A stretch of 64,000 bases of DNA from contig JAGVSM010005059.1 of assembly GCA_022494885.1 (NCBI GenBank), positions 62,001-126,000 of the forward strand, written 5' to 3'. A program made the position numbers and the translations under genes. Source of the DNA: Micrasema longulum. Taxonomy: Eukaryota > Arthropoda > Insecta > Trichoptera > Brachycentridae. This document shows positions 10,262 through 20,117 of the stretch, one piece after another. How positions within the stretch are numbered: the first letter of the stretch is position 1; the number at the start of each line of letters is the position of its first letter. The notes under the pieces were generated by a model. It saw only the letters and a list, made by a program, of their open reading frames with translations. It had not been told where the DNA came from and ran no database searches.

Positions 10262-10920
10262 TTATGACAGGTTTATATTACATTTATTTTATTTATATTT
10301 TACAAATTTATTTGTCAACATGCACTATAAAGTATCTAGAAGATATTTCTTCAGTTCTTTTTTTTTCATTTGAAGATCTTTCATGTTAATGATGGTTTGT
10401 GGGAGATCATTGAACAATCTTGGAACAACGCAATTTAATGTTCGTTTTCCGATGTAATTTGTAATTCGGTGAACAAACAATGAGCCCTTAGTTTTTAATC
10501 TAGTGTTGTGAGTGTGGGAAACATTTTTTTATATTCCGTATCAACAAAGTGATAAACAATCAATTTGTAGTAACAAAGTTGTTTTACCGGCAGGACATAA
10601 GAATTTTTTTTTTAAATATGCAATTTCGCCCATATGTTTCGCCTAACGGATTATGCTATCCGGTAGCCCTCAACAGTCTCACCTGAATCTCATAAATTTT
10701 ACCCAGATGAGACTGGAAGGTGAGACCCCAGACACGCACTCCGTAAGATATAATGGATTCAATGAGCGAGGTATATATGTATCTTAACGTTTTGAAAGGT
10801 AGTATGCTTTTGATTTCATAAATCACCTTAAGCCAGTACCTTAATCTGTCGCAGATTCCATCAATATGAACACCCCAGCTAAATTTAGAATCAATGATTA
10901 ATCCTTAAACTCTTACTTTG
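10262..10920 (-). pseudogene. L-R LINE C-terminal fragment
   Basis: Minus-strand translation from 10,920 gives GLIIDSKFSWGVHIDGIC, LPFKTLRYIYTSLIESIISY and SHLGKIYEIQVRLLRA. After frame breaks it gives GKRTLNCVVPRLFNDLPQT and a Lys-rich end. This is the usual order of a Jockey/CR1-type ORF2 C terminus. A 3' UTR with TTTATTTT follows. A shorter plus-strand copy is at 40,457-40,705. Confidence 0.7.
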
Positions 10921-11270
10921 TGGAACATTATTATTTGTTATATAATTTTTTTAATCACTTTGTTTTAATGTACCACTTATATTTTTATAATTAATAACAA
11001 ATAGTCACTCATTCAACTTTCAAGATAGCATCGAAATTTTACATACAAACAAAAAAGGATATGCACTTAATATTTTGAAATATTGGAGATTAGACAGGCT
11101 GTAAATATTAAAAAAAATATTATTAGTAATCAAATAAATCTTAGTAATAGTCCTATTTTAAATATGTTCCCTCTCCCTAAATCCACACACAAACCACCTC
11201 TCCACTCTACTCCCGTTGCCACGCCCACTCTACCCTCACTGTGAAAAATTAAAAAATGTTATGTTAGTTT
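10921..11270. other. No feature recognised
   Basis: AT-rich; no supported feature before the motif at 11,280. Confidence 0.3.
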
Positions 11271-11278
11271 ATAACTAC

Positions 11279-11312
11279 CCCCGAAGAAGGCATAGTATTG
11301 CCGGAACTAGTT
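11279..11312 (+). repeat. Degenerate PLE-type hammerhead-like motif
   Basis: CCCGAAGAAGGCATAGTATT then GCCGGAAC: the GGCA/TGCC stem and the GAA side match the layout of the PLE motif at 51,498-51,535, but two core positions differ. Isolated, without coding sequence. Confidence 0.3.
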
Positions 11313-11439
11313 GGTTGTCAAATTATAAAACTATGTGGTACATAAAAACAAAGTGATTTTATTTTAATATATGAAACTAAGCATTGACCTAAAATTTTGT
11401 TGTATTTTGTAACGATTTGAAGATAATAAATAGAAACAT

Positions 11440-11620
11440 GAAAGTAGCCACTTAAACTAGCCAATGGCAGGTCATAAGCCATGTAAATGCCTAGATTTTC
11501 ATATTTCCTCCTCGAAAATATTTTCACTCTCTGTTGCAACAAATTTAAATCTAAATAACTCTCAAGGTAGGAAATCCAGCCAGTCTGCAAACATTTCGAC
11601 CTACATAAAACATCGTTGTT
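11440..11620 (+). mobile_element. M element fragment
   Basis: Contains CACTTAAACTAGCCAATG, GACAGGTCATAAGCC, TGCCTAGATTTTCATATTTC, CTCTCTGTTGCAACAAATTT and CCAGCCAGTCTGCAAACATT in the family order. Its right end is cut by the following LINE. Confidence 0.65.
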
Positions 11621-11633
11621 CATATATGATATT

Positions 11634-12104
11634 ATATATAATTGATGTCCCCTTTCGCGTGACAGGAAATAAGTATTTATTCCATCTGCCAATCTGTAGC
11701 ACTAACTATGCACAACACTCCTTTCTCTATCGTTCTTGCTCTAACTATAATGTTTTTTTTTCATCTATTGATATATTTTACATACCCCTTAATTTATTTA
11801 AAAATAAATTAAGACTTATTATTTCTGGCTGCGATACGATCCCACTTACTATTTAATGATACTCACACTTACTCATACCTGAAAATTAACTCCTACACTA
11901 ATACACATAAACACACATCTACACTTACTTTCATACAAATACACATAAACACATCCTTTTGTTGTAACACAATTCAATAATATGTATGATTTTTATTTAG
12001 AAACTTTACTGGTCTGTCTTTAAACTGTATTTTCTTTAAAAATGTTATTATATCATTGTCGACTGTTTGTTTCTTAAAAATAAATGAAATAAATAAAATA
12101 AATA
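11634..12104 (+). pseudogene. LINE C-terminal fragment with 3' UTR
   Basis: The frame to the stop at 11,854-11,856 reads DVPFRVTGNKYLFHLP, CSTNYAQHSFLYRSCSNYN, DIFYIPLNLFKNKLR. The F-R-V, TNY, YN and D-F spacing is that of Jockey-type LINE C termini. The 3' UTR runs to AATAAATGAAATAAATAAAA, which passes into the minisatellite that follows. Confidence 0.6.
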
Positions 12105-12345
12105 ATTCAAATTAAATAAATTAAATAAATTAAATAAATTAAATAAATTAAATAAATTAAATAAATTAAATAAATTAAATAAATTAAATAAATTAAATAA
12201 ATTAAATAAATTAAATAAATTAAATAAATTAAATAAATTAAATAAATTAAATTAATTAAATTAATTAAATTAATTAAATTAATTAAATTAATTAGATTAA
12301 TTAGATTAATTAAATAAATTAAATAAATAAAATGAAATAAATAAA
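12105..12345. repeat. 9-bp AT minisatellite, two variant blocks
   Basis: About 15 tandem copies of TTAAATAAA (about 12,112-12,250) pass into several copies of the variant TTAATTAAA (about 12,250-12,310), then a mixed end. It grows directly out of the AAATA tail of the LINE before it. Confidence 0.9.
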
Positions 12346-12424
12346 TACGTTCAGAAATCAGCTTAGAAAAATATTTCCCAAAATATTTATGACGACGAGA
12401 TTCCGGGGTGTGTTGTAGTCATAT

Positions 12425-12480
12425 CTTTCTTTATTCATAAAAAGGCATTTGTGCCATGTACACAAATAAAATATACATGT
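12425..12480 (-). mobile_element. LINE 3' end with hairpin (short fragment)
   Basis: A CTTTCTTTATT tail on the plus strand is followed by GGCATTTGTGCC (12,443-12,454), a hairpin, and TGTACA. The layout is that of L-A and L-B 3' ends on the minus strand. The rest of the element is not recognised. Confidence 0.45.
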
Positions 12481-13045
12481 GCCAATCTCGTCAATTCCCC
12501 AAAGGTTGAAACCCAGACCTTATTTAGAAACATTTGGACATACCACAATGTTGCTAAATGAATCTATCAATATATTATGTTTGTTTAGTCACCAGACCAT
12601 TGGGACGTGTATCAGCTCTCAATATTGGCTCACATGCATATTAAATTGGCTTTCTCGGACCAAAGCCAACTCATGGTTTTATGTATTCACTCTAAATATT
12701 TGCAAACGGCATCGGCACCCATACTTCCAATTAAACAACCCTATCAGAGGGTAGTTTCGACCCTTTGTCCCTGTTTATCAATCCTGTTTACGGTCATTAT
12801 AAAGGCTTCGACCAAATTATATTAACAATCAACAGAGATCAAAGCAAAAAAGATAATTACTATTCAAAATTAATTCAGGGCAAAAACTCAATATTAAACC
12901 GACGAGTTGTCGCTTCGTTCTCGTCTCAGCTGAAACCAAAAATTAATGTACCTTAGGTTTGGTGGGTATTCCTGTGTCCAGGCAGATGAAGAATACAGTT
13001 GTGTGTGAAACAGAACTAGAGTCTTTGACGAGTATCTTGACTCGA
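12481..13045. other. No feature recognised
   Basis: Several short plus-strand ORFs lack recognisable domains. A short match to 7,945-7,970 occurs near 12,972-13,000. Confidence 0.25.
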
Positions 13046-13048
13046 TGG

Positions 13049-13962
13049 TTATTTATTTTATTTAACTTTTTGTACATAATGTTATTTGTACATTGGCGGG
13101 CTTATTGCTAAATGGCAATTTCTTCCAACCAACCAAAAGAATAAAAGTTTTATTTTTATTAACATATTACAACAGAGATGAAGAACATTTAAGAGAACCC
13201 CGCCCGCATAAATAAAGGTTTCAGCTCTGTAACTTCATAACCATCAACAGATGAAATAATTGAAGGAATATGCATGTTCAAATATAGGCAGAATGGTGAA
13301 TGTTACACAGTGTGTAAAGGGCCACTTAAACTAGCCATTGACAGGTCATAAGCTCGGTAGATGCCTAGACTTCTATATTACCTTATCTTAAATGTTCTTT
13401 ATCTCTGTTGTAATATGTTAATTTAAACAGCTCCCCAGGGAGTTGAATCCAGTCGTTGTCTACAAAAATTTGGACAAACTCAAAATATTGTTGTATTTTT
13501 ATAATTCAAGTTACAGAACATATTAAATAGAAAAAAAAGATTAAAAAGCTAAAGATATATAAAAATAGAAATAAACGTATTTGTTTATAAATGACCTTAA
13601 ATCGAAACTATTACTCAATGGGAAAAAGAAAACGAGAGGAAAGAGGAAAAAGGAAAGGAGGAGATATTAAGGAAGAGAAAGGAGATGTTTCTTCAGACGT
13701 GATTTAAACAGAGATAATGTAGTAATACCTTTGATGGTAGATGGGAGATGATTCCACAGTCGAGCCGCACGGACACTATATGAGTTAGAGAAGAAAGAGG
13801 AATTGTGGATGGGTATTAAGAGAGTGCCTTGAGAATAAGAACGAAGAGGTAAACCATGATTTGATGAGCGTTGAAATTTTTCACGCAGGTATATAGGAGC
13901 GTAAGGACTATGAAGTACATTGAACAGAAGTGAGGTTGAGTGATAATCTCTCCGCTGTCTCC
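13049..13962 (-). mobile_element. L-A LINE 3' part, split by an M element
   Basis: The 3' end (from 13,049) has the TTTATTTAACTTTTTGTACA tail region and the TTGCCATTTAGCAA hairpin. The coding remnant at 13,680-13,962 matches L-A at 24,900-25,200 (LWNHLPSTIK, LFKSRLKKHLL) but is broken. The element is interrupted at 13,159-13,493 and truncated at about 13,962. Confidence 0.8.
13159..13493. mobile_element. M element with 8-bp target duplication
   Basis: Begins TTAACATATTACAACAGAG and ends CAAACTCAAAATATTGTTG. The 8-mer TATTTTTA flanks it at 13,151-13,158 and 13,494-13,501, whereas L-A at 24,725-24,740 has this sequence once. Internal blocks (CACAGTGTGTAAAG, GACAGGTCATAAG, TGCCTAGACTTC) are those of the M family, with ACAACAGAGAT and its inverse near the two ends. 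An 8-bp duplication is typical of hAT transposons; that assignment is inference. Confidence 0.75.
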
Positions 13963-14245
13963 GCTGTTATTCTTGGGCGAAAAATCAAACCACGAGTCCA
14001 CTGCGTGATATAGCATGATTGGCCTATTTTTCACCACGGCATGATAAAGTACAACACGGCGGATCAATATTTACTGTTTTACAATTATTTGATTCCCCGC
14101 AAAAACAATAACCAGTACACAGTGAGACCGACTAATCTCAAGTCGATTTCCTTTTGCAGGATTTTTAACTGAGTACTCGCTAAATTTAAATAATGATTTT
14201 CATAGGAACTATCATTAAAATTTATTTTGTTAAATTTAACCAAAT
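13963..14245. other. No feature recognised
   Basis: No supported gene or repeat. Confidence 0.3.
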
Positions 14246-14247
14246 AG

Positions 14248-14402
14248 TTCCCGTGGCCAGTGTTGTGGATTCACGGATCAGAGGTCCGAGATTCGAACCC
14301 CACTCTACCCCAACTTGATTTCCGTTTTCTGACAGTAAATTATTTTCAACTCGTTGAAGATGTTTACCAAAACTGAAATATTTGAAACAGGCTATTTTCC
14401 GT
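14248..14402 (+). repeat. S2 SINE, tRNA-derived
   Basis: A tRNA-like head has GTGGCCAGTGTTGTGG (A-box region) and GATTCGAACCCC (B box). It is followed by the S2 body CTCTACCCCAACTTGATTTC and AACTCGTTGAAGATG. Other copies: 16,121-16,310 (-), 50,013-50,190 (+), 55,035-55,162 (-). Confidence 0.7.
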
Positions 14403-14404
14403 CG

Positions 14405-15178
14405 GGTATTTATTTATTTAACACTTTATATACATATAAGGGCGGGCATATTGCCTTAAGGCGATTTCTCCCTACCTACCCAAACCGTTCAGTTTGAGAA
14501 AATTACAAATACATGGACATATTGAATCTTACAATTTTATACAAAAATTTAAAACAAAGATTAACAAAATAAAGAAAATATATAAAATTAACACTATACT
14601 ACGAATATAAAAAAATTAACACTTTACTACGATCAGAGGAGAGCGGATGGGAAGGAAAGAAGAAGGATAAAGGAACATTTTAAATATTTAGATAGTGACA
14701 TTTCAATCTTGACTTAAATGTAAATAAAGAAGGGGCGTCTCTAACATTAGTGGGTAGATTATTCCACAGCCGAGCGGCTACTACTGTGAAAGGAGGGGCA
14801 AGAAAATAAGAGCGATGACAGGGTATTAAAAGGATTTTCTCATTATTAGAACGAAGATATAGTCCGTGTTGTAAAAGAGATTGGAAGAGCTCTCTCAGAT
14901 AAATAGGCGAAGTGAGATTATTTAAAATATTGTGAAGAAGTGATAGAATGTGAGTGTTTCTTCTATGCCTGATACTGAGCCAGTGTAGTTGCGTGCGATA
15001 CTCGGTTACGTGGTCGAATTTGCGAAGGTTAAAGATATAACGAATACAAATATTCTGCAATCGTTCTAACTTATCAAGCAATTCAGAGTTAGCATCTGGA
15101 TAACATACATCCGCATAGTCAAGGAGTGGAAGAAGTAAGCTCTGGACTAATGTTTGCTTAACATTAATTAAGCAGTCG
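14405..15178 (-). mobile_element. L-B LINE 3' part
   Basis: A minus-strand ORF (14,680-15,081, open a little further upstream) encodes LLDKLERLQNICIRYIFNLR, LHWLSIRHRRNTH, LFQSLLQHGLYLRS, VVAARLWNNLPTNVRDAPSL and FKSRLKCHYLNI. The 3' UTR carries the TTGCCTTAAGGCGA hairpin and a TTTATTTATTTAACACTTTA end. It is 5'-truncated next to a PLE terminus. Confidence 0.85.
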
Positions 15179-15179
15179 T

Positions 15180-15270
15180 GTTGGTTTTAAATTTTCGTGT
15201 AACAACTATGGTGAAGGTGTGTAGTGGGTTTTGCATGTTGGTTTGTACGTCTCGAAACCGGTATTTTTTT
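15180..15270 (+). mobile_element. PLE-1 terminal repeat fragment
   Basis: GTGTTGGTTTTAAATTTT, GGTGAAGGTGTGTAGTGGG, TTTTGCATGTTGGTTT and GTCTCGAAACCGGTA follow the order of the PLE-1 terminus at 40,873-41,024. The CTGACGA half of the hammerhead-like core is missing. Confidence 0.6.
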
Positions 15271-15845
15271 ATGGTTGTTTTTTTTTAAACCACCCTCTTG
15301 TTTTCCATTTATAATGTCTCTTTCTTTTCAAACTCAAATAGAGTCAATACTGCGCCACTGTGGAGTCATCTATCGTCGCGTTCAGATCCTCCTCAATACT
15401 GAAACAAAACGTGTTTAGTAAATTAATTAATCGTATTGAAACTTGTGATGGTCCCAGTGCGTTCCTTGCGCTACACCATTCCGGTCAACAAAAAATGCCA
15501 AAAATATGACGCGGAAACATTTGTTTCACCCGAACATAGCGTTTATGTCAACAAATACATATGTATAGGGTGCTTATCGGAATAAAAAACATCTCGAAAG
15601 AGGAATACAGATTAAGCATCGTCCATGTACATATTTGAGTGTTTTGCGCAGGTTTTGTCGAAACTCGGGAGCCGTAAAATGTAAAATGATAGCCAACAAA
15701 AGGATTCGCCCCTTTTTATATATACCTGCCGCGAAAGCCTTCTAAATACGCGCCATTAGAGTGGTTCAGCGGAACAGAGATCAAGACCCATTTTGCAATA
15801 GGAAGTTCTATTTTACTCTTCCGCACTCAGTGATGCAAATGCGGG
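15271..15845. other. No feature recognised
   Basis: No supported gene or repeat. Confidence 0.3.
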
Positions 15846-15849
15846 GTAA

Positions 15850-15998
15850 GCAAAAGGTAAGGTTATTAATCTGACGCTTCAAGTCCCAGTCTAGTGACAG
15901 TCAAATATCGCGGTGTAGAACGACCTTTAAAATCACAATTTTACATCCATTTAGCCAGGAATCGAACCTGGCACAAATAACCGTTGCAATTGGCTGAG
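15850..15998 (-). repeat. S1 SINE, diverged copy
   Basis: Plus strand shows CTGACGCTTCAAGTCCCAGT (the S1 body inverted), then AGGAATCGAACCTGG (inverted B box) and GGCTGAGGCC. The 3' segment and tail are absent. Confidence 0.5.
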
Positions 15999-16034
15999 GC
16001 CGTATATATATTCAAAAAAACTATATAAAAATGC

Positions 16035-16600
16035 ATAGTGGAGCTAGGTAGAAGTAAAATGGATTGTCTCATTCGCCCAAACCAATGTTAAATCAACTGC
16101 TCCACAAATGTATAGTTTATTTTTTTTGAAAAAAAGAAATATTTGCGCTCTTATGATTTACCCAAATATTTAATTTTAAGGGGCATTTTCAACGAGTTGT
16201 AAATAACTCACTTTTAGAAAATGGAATCAAGTTGGGGTAGAGTAGGATTCGAACCACGGACCTTTGGTCCGTGAGTCCGAGACACTAGCCACAGTACCAC
16301 AACCCGATTTATGTTATGTTTGTGTTTTTTTATTGTGCGTTTTCAAATATAAATAACATAGCGCAACATAAATGAAGTCTAAACATAAATACGTTGTGTT
16401 TAAAACTGTCTGAACATTTTGTAAATTATCTACATATGTACATTAAGTCTTTGTTTATTCTCACATGTAAAAATATTTTTAAAAAAAAGTTAATTGTTAA
16501 GTGTCCTCGGAGCGGGTAACCACGGTAACATTATTTTCATTATTAATCTTAGTTTATTATGTGGAAAAAATTAATAAATAAAAACAAATAAATTAAAATA
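16035..16600 (+). mobile_element. L-H LINE 3' UTR, split by S2
   Basis: Shares GTGGAGCTAGGTAGAAGTAA, GGATTGTCTCATTCGCCCAA, AAACTGTCTGAACATTTTGT and GTGTCCTCGG with the inverted copy at 32,935-33,432, where the coding end is visible. It ends in an A/T-rich tail near 16,590. An S2 SINE is inserted at 16,121-16,310. Confidence 0.7.
16121..16310 (-). repeat. S2 SINE inside L-H
   Basis: The minus strand starts CGGGTTGTGGTACTGTGGCT (A-box region), then CGGACTCACGGACC and GGTTCGAATCC (B box), then the S2 body with CTCTACCCCAACTTGATTCC and AACTCGTTGAAAATGCCCC. It interrupts L-H, whose uninterrupted copy is at 32,935-33,432. Confidence 0.8.
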
Positions 16601-16925
16601 TGTGTATCGGCCTCACTAGGGCCTAAAACAGAAAAATACTGAGTTTTGAGAATAAATGTCACGTAACGCCATCAATCAAAGGCTAGCTTTCCGTCAAACG
16701 ACCATCGTATTTTATTGTTTCAGTACTTACACCTGACGCATAAAACTAATCACCGTATAGGATAGGTGTGCATGAGCTGATTTAAGGTTAAATGAGAAAG
16801 CTGGTTACGGATTACAATTGAAGTTATTTATTAAGTAGTTACGCACGGGTTCAATACTATATTTCATACGGAAGGAATTTACAATAGTAAGCACTGGTGA
16901 AGAGCTGGTAAAAAAACAAAAAAAA
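16601..16925. other. No feature recognised
   Basis: No credible gene. CACCTGACGCATAAAACTAATCACC near 16,731 faintly recalls the S1 body. Confidence 0.25.
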
Positions 16926-16929
16926 AAAA

Positions 16930-17820
16930 ATTCTTTATTTCTTAAGTTAGCTTATATTAAAACTAATATAAACTATTATGTACATTAACATCATCTATAT
17001 ATATTTACATTTCCTTACAGTAACTTATACATTTATTTTTTTATTTTTTCAGACACTTTTCATTCTTTATACATTCAGGCATCTCATCATACATTTTTAA
17101 ACCCTTATACATCAAACAATTTTGCGACTCAGCTCTTTTCAATAATGGTTGTCTTATTTTATCCTTTTGTCTAGTAGCATATTCATGACAATTTTTGTTT
17201 AAGACAACTTTATCCTTAAAATATTTTGGTAATTTATCGTGAAAAAATTTATGTATAAATATCAACATATTAAATTTAAGTCTCCTTCTTACAGATAACC
17301 ATTTTAGTTCATCTCTCATTTTTTTTACATTGCTATATTTATTTTTCTTAAGAACTATTCTCATCGCTTTATTTTGTAAAATTTCTAGTTTATTTAAATT
17401 TCCTTCGTTTGCTAAAAATAATATTGTTGAGCAGTAATCTATATGTGGAAGAATGATTGTTTTGTAAATTAGTTCTGCAGTATCTTTATTTAATTTATTT
17501 CTCAATCTACTAAGGAAAATTATTTTTTTTTGATATTTTTTTATTAACGTGTTCAAAATTTGCATTTAATTAACCTTTTCTATGGTTTCATTATCTATAT
17601 GACATTCATCCTTGGGTTTGGCTTTTTCCTTCCTAACTCCATGTATTTTGTTTTTCCAACATTAAGCTGAAGTTGATTAATTTTGAGCCACTCAGATATT
17701 CTGTTTAAGTACTCGTTTAATTTTTGTAAAGTCTCTGTATAATTTTCTCCCGCTATATAGATTAACTAATCATCGGCAAATAATTGTAGTTTGCAGTGTT
17801 TTATTATATTTGTGATGTCG
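16930..17820 (-). pseudogene. L-G LINE, 3' half (host of the I-clade insertion)
   Basis: Reading the minus strand after the I-clade insertion: NIIKHCKLQLFADD, a stop, LIYIAGENYTETLQKLNEYL, WLKINQLQLNVGKTKYM, frame breaks, then an open stretch 17,041-17,565 with SRLRNKLNKDTAELIYK, ILPHIDYCSTILF, LEILQNKAMRIVL and MYDEMPECIKN. FADD is the RT catalytic motif C. The 3' UTR runs to an A tail near 16,930. The 5' continuation is at 23,341-23,565. Related to L-G2 at 664-1,396 but distinct. A CR1/L2/Jockey-type enzyme, dead. Confidence 0.8.
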
Positions 17821-18123
17821 TTTTTTTTTTTTTTTTTTTTTTTTTATACGCCTCCACTCGTTTGCGAGTGATTTTGGCTCTTAGAAACAAGAAAAAGAAA
17901 TTTAAAGAATATACGCTTCAGTGAACGACAAAAAAAAACCCATACCCACGAAAAAATATAATATAATGTGAGGTAGTTAAAATCAGTATGAAAGAGTTGT
18001 GACAATAAAATATTATTACTGTATAAAGTAAACGTAAACATAAAATGAAATTTCGGGCCAAAAGTAAAGAGGGACATTCAATTAGACTTATTAATTAAAT
18101 TATGCAAATAATATTTAACAAAT

Positions 18124-19536
18124 TCAAATATTTTTATTATTTGTCCTTAGGAATTTAGTCAGAAGTAAATAAGTATCCAAATCATTCTGGGCTAGTAAAA
18201 ATTTTACGTTAAGAGGGAACGTATTATATTCTTCACATATATTTTGAAGGAATTCACTTCTTTCGAAGAGGGGACAGTCAAAAAACAGATGATCTAATGT
18301 CTCATCGTCATTTTCACAAAGACACATTGCCGAAGTAAAGACACCTATTCTCGATAAATGCGAGGCAACGAGACAATGTCCCATTCTCATTCTTGATATT
18401 AAAGAGATGTTCAATTTTGATTGCTTTTCGATTTCAAACCATGGTGTAACGGGGATGGAGCATTGAATACTCTTATAAAACAACCCAGTCGAGGAATTCT
18501 GCCAGAAAATTGTCCACTCAGCTCTGATTTTATTAATTATAGTTGGTAAACAATCGTCAGTAGGACGACTAAAGGAGTGCGGGATGCTTCCATGAAGGCA
18601 TGCTTCCTTTGCTAGGTGATCAACTCTTTCATTTCCAGAAATTCCGATATGCGAAGGAATCCAACATAAGGTCACCTTGAAATTTCTCTCGAACGCAAAA
18701 AATATAAGATATTTCATTTCACAAATTAGTCCATCATTACTACCATAAATTCCAGATTTCAACTTTTTGATCAGACTTAGGGAATCAGTAAATATTATTG
18801 ACATAGGAATCTCAAGGTGTATAACTTCCATTAAAGCCTCTTTTAGTGCAATGCACTCGGCAGTAAAAACTGAGGAATCGGAAGGCAGTATGAAAAGTCT
18901 ACTTAATTGAAAAGTTGGAATATAAAATGCCGCACCACAACCTTGGGCTGTTTTAGATCCATCAGTAAATATAAATGTGGAACCAGGCCATTTTTCTTCT
19001 ATATTCGCCAAGAATGTTTGGTTATTACCTTGGTGATTCAATCGAGAAAATGATTTATCAATACTTATATGTTCTTCTATTTGAGAGGAAAATATTAGTG
19101 CTTTAAATGGAGTAGAAAATATTGGCAAGTTGTCCCTGGGGTAAATTGTAAATACTGACTGAATATACTGCATGGACGAACACAATAAAGGAATAGATCT
19201 GCGAGCGTTTGTTTCATTTGTCATCTTTTGAGTTAGAATTGACAAGGATTTTATCAAAGGATGATCCTCAAATTCAATTCGTTTCAAAACAAATTTTATT
19301 GCAAGATATTTCCTGCGCAGCAACAATGGCATTTCACCAGTTTCTACCTGTAGAGATACAATAGGTGAGGACCTCATCGCTCCTAAAATTAAACGTAAAC
19401 TCTTTGACTGAATTTGGTCTAATTTTTTCAATTGATATTTTGGCAAAGGGTCAAAAAAATAACTGCCATAATCGAGATGACTACGAATCAATGCTTTATA
19501 CAACATTTTTAAGGTCGACGGGTGAGCCCCCACCAC
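18124..19536 (-). pseudogene. I-clade ORF2, 3' segment: RNase H domain and zinc-finger-like tail
   Basis: 470 residues are open in this frame. It starts in the RT connection region (LYKALIRSHLDYGSYFFDPL). RNase H follows at about residues 185-312: TDGSK (D192), FTAECIALKEAL (E227), FTDSLS (D251) and HIGISGNERVDHLAK (D306), so all four catalytic acids are present. A C-x-C...H-x4-C cluster (MCLCENDDETLDHLFFDC, residues 404-421) matches the zinc-knuckle-like tail of many I/R1-type proteins. The enzyme would remove RNA template during second-strand synthesis. Frame contact with the upstream segment is lost near 19,527-19,531, a run of five C on the plus strand. The ATG at the frame start is internal and not a real start. 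Confidence 0.9.
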
Positions 19537-20117
19537 ACTCGAGACACGGCTCGAAGAATGTTAAGGTTCCTCTCGCACTTTGCGACAACCTCTTCTATGT
19601 GTATATTCCATGATAATTTCCTATGGATAGTCATACCCAAGAATTTCACTGACTGCTTAATTGGGATCGGTATTTCCTGAAGTTTGATGCATATATCCGG
19701 TATTTTATGTTTATTGGAAAATATTACTAATTGACTTTTTGAGGGAGCAACTTCTAAATAATTACTGCTCAGCCACAACTCTAGATAATGCATTATTGTC
19801 TCCATTTCGATCGCACCCTGCGTTATGTTTTTATGGTGGAGATAAATAACAAAATCGTCAGCATATTGTAAAATTTTACTCATACTTGGGAGGGAACTAT
19901 GTAGGTCTATAGTATATATGTTAAACAGCAAAGGGCTAAGAACTGAGCCTTGTGGTAGGCCCTTATAAACAGTACGCATAATCTTACCAGTAGGGGTTTC
20001 AACTACTAGCTCTCTCTGGGAAAGCATATTGAATATTATACGTGATAATTTTTTTTGGAATACCTGACGTACAAAGCTTTCTTTCCAGAAAAGGGAGGTT
20101 AACGTTGTCATATGCAC
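19509..20117 (-). pseudogene. I-clade ORF2, middle segment: RT fingers to palm with YADD
   Basis: 202 residues hold the RT core: KGLPQGSVLSPLLFNIYTID (motif B, residues 52-71), QYADDFVIYLHH (motif C, YADD at 85-88), SKSQLVIFS and VKFLGMTIHRKLSWN. Catalytic aspartates are intact. It joins the 5' segment across a run of eight T (plus strand 20,049-20,056) and the 3' segment across the C run at 19,527-19,531. Each break is one base. The usable part runs from about 20,049 to 19,530. Same ORF as its neighbours in the active ancestor. Confidence 0.9.

Noticed and set aside
12105..12345. Tandem array as CRISPR or telomeric repeat
   Set aside because: Nine-base AT units without spacers; not TTAGG-type telomere repeat.
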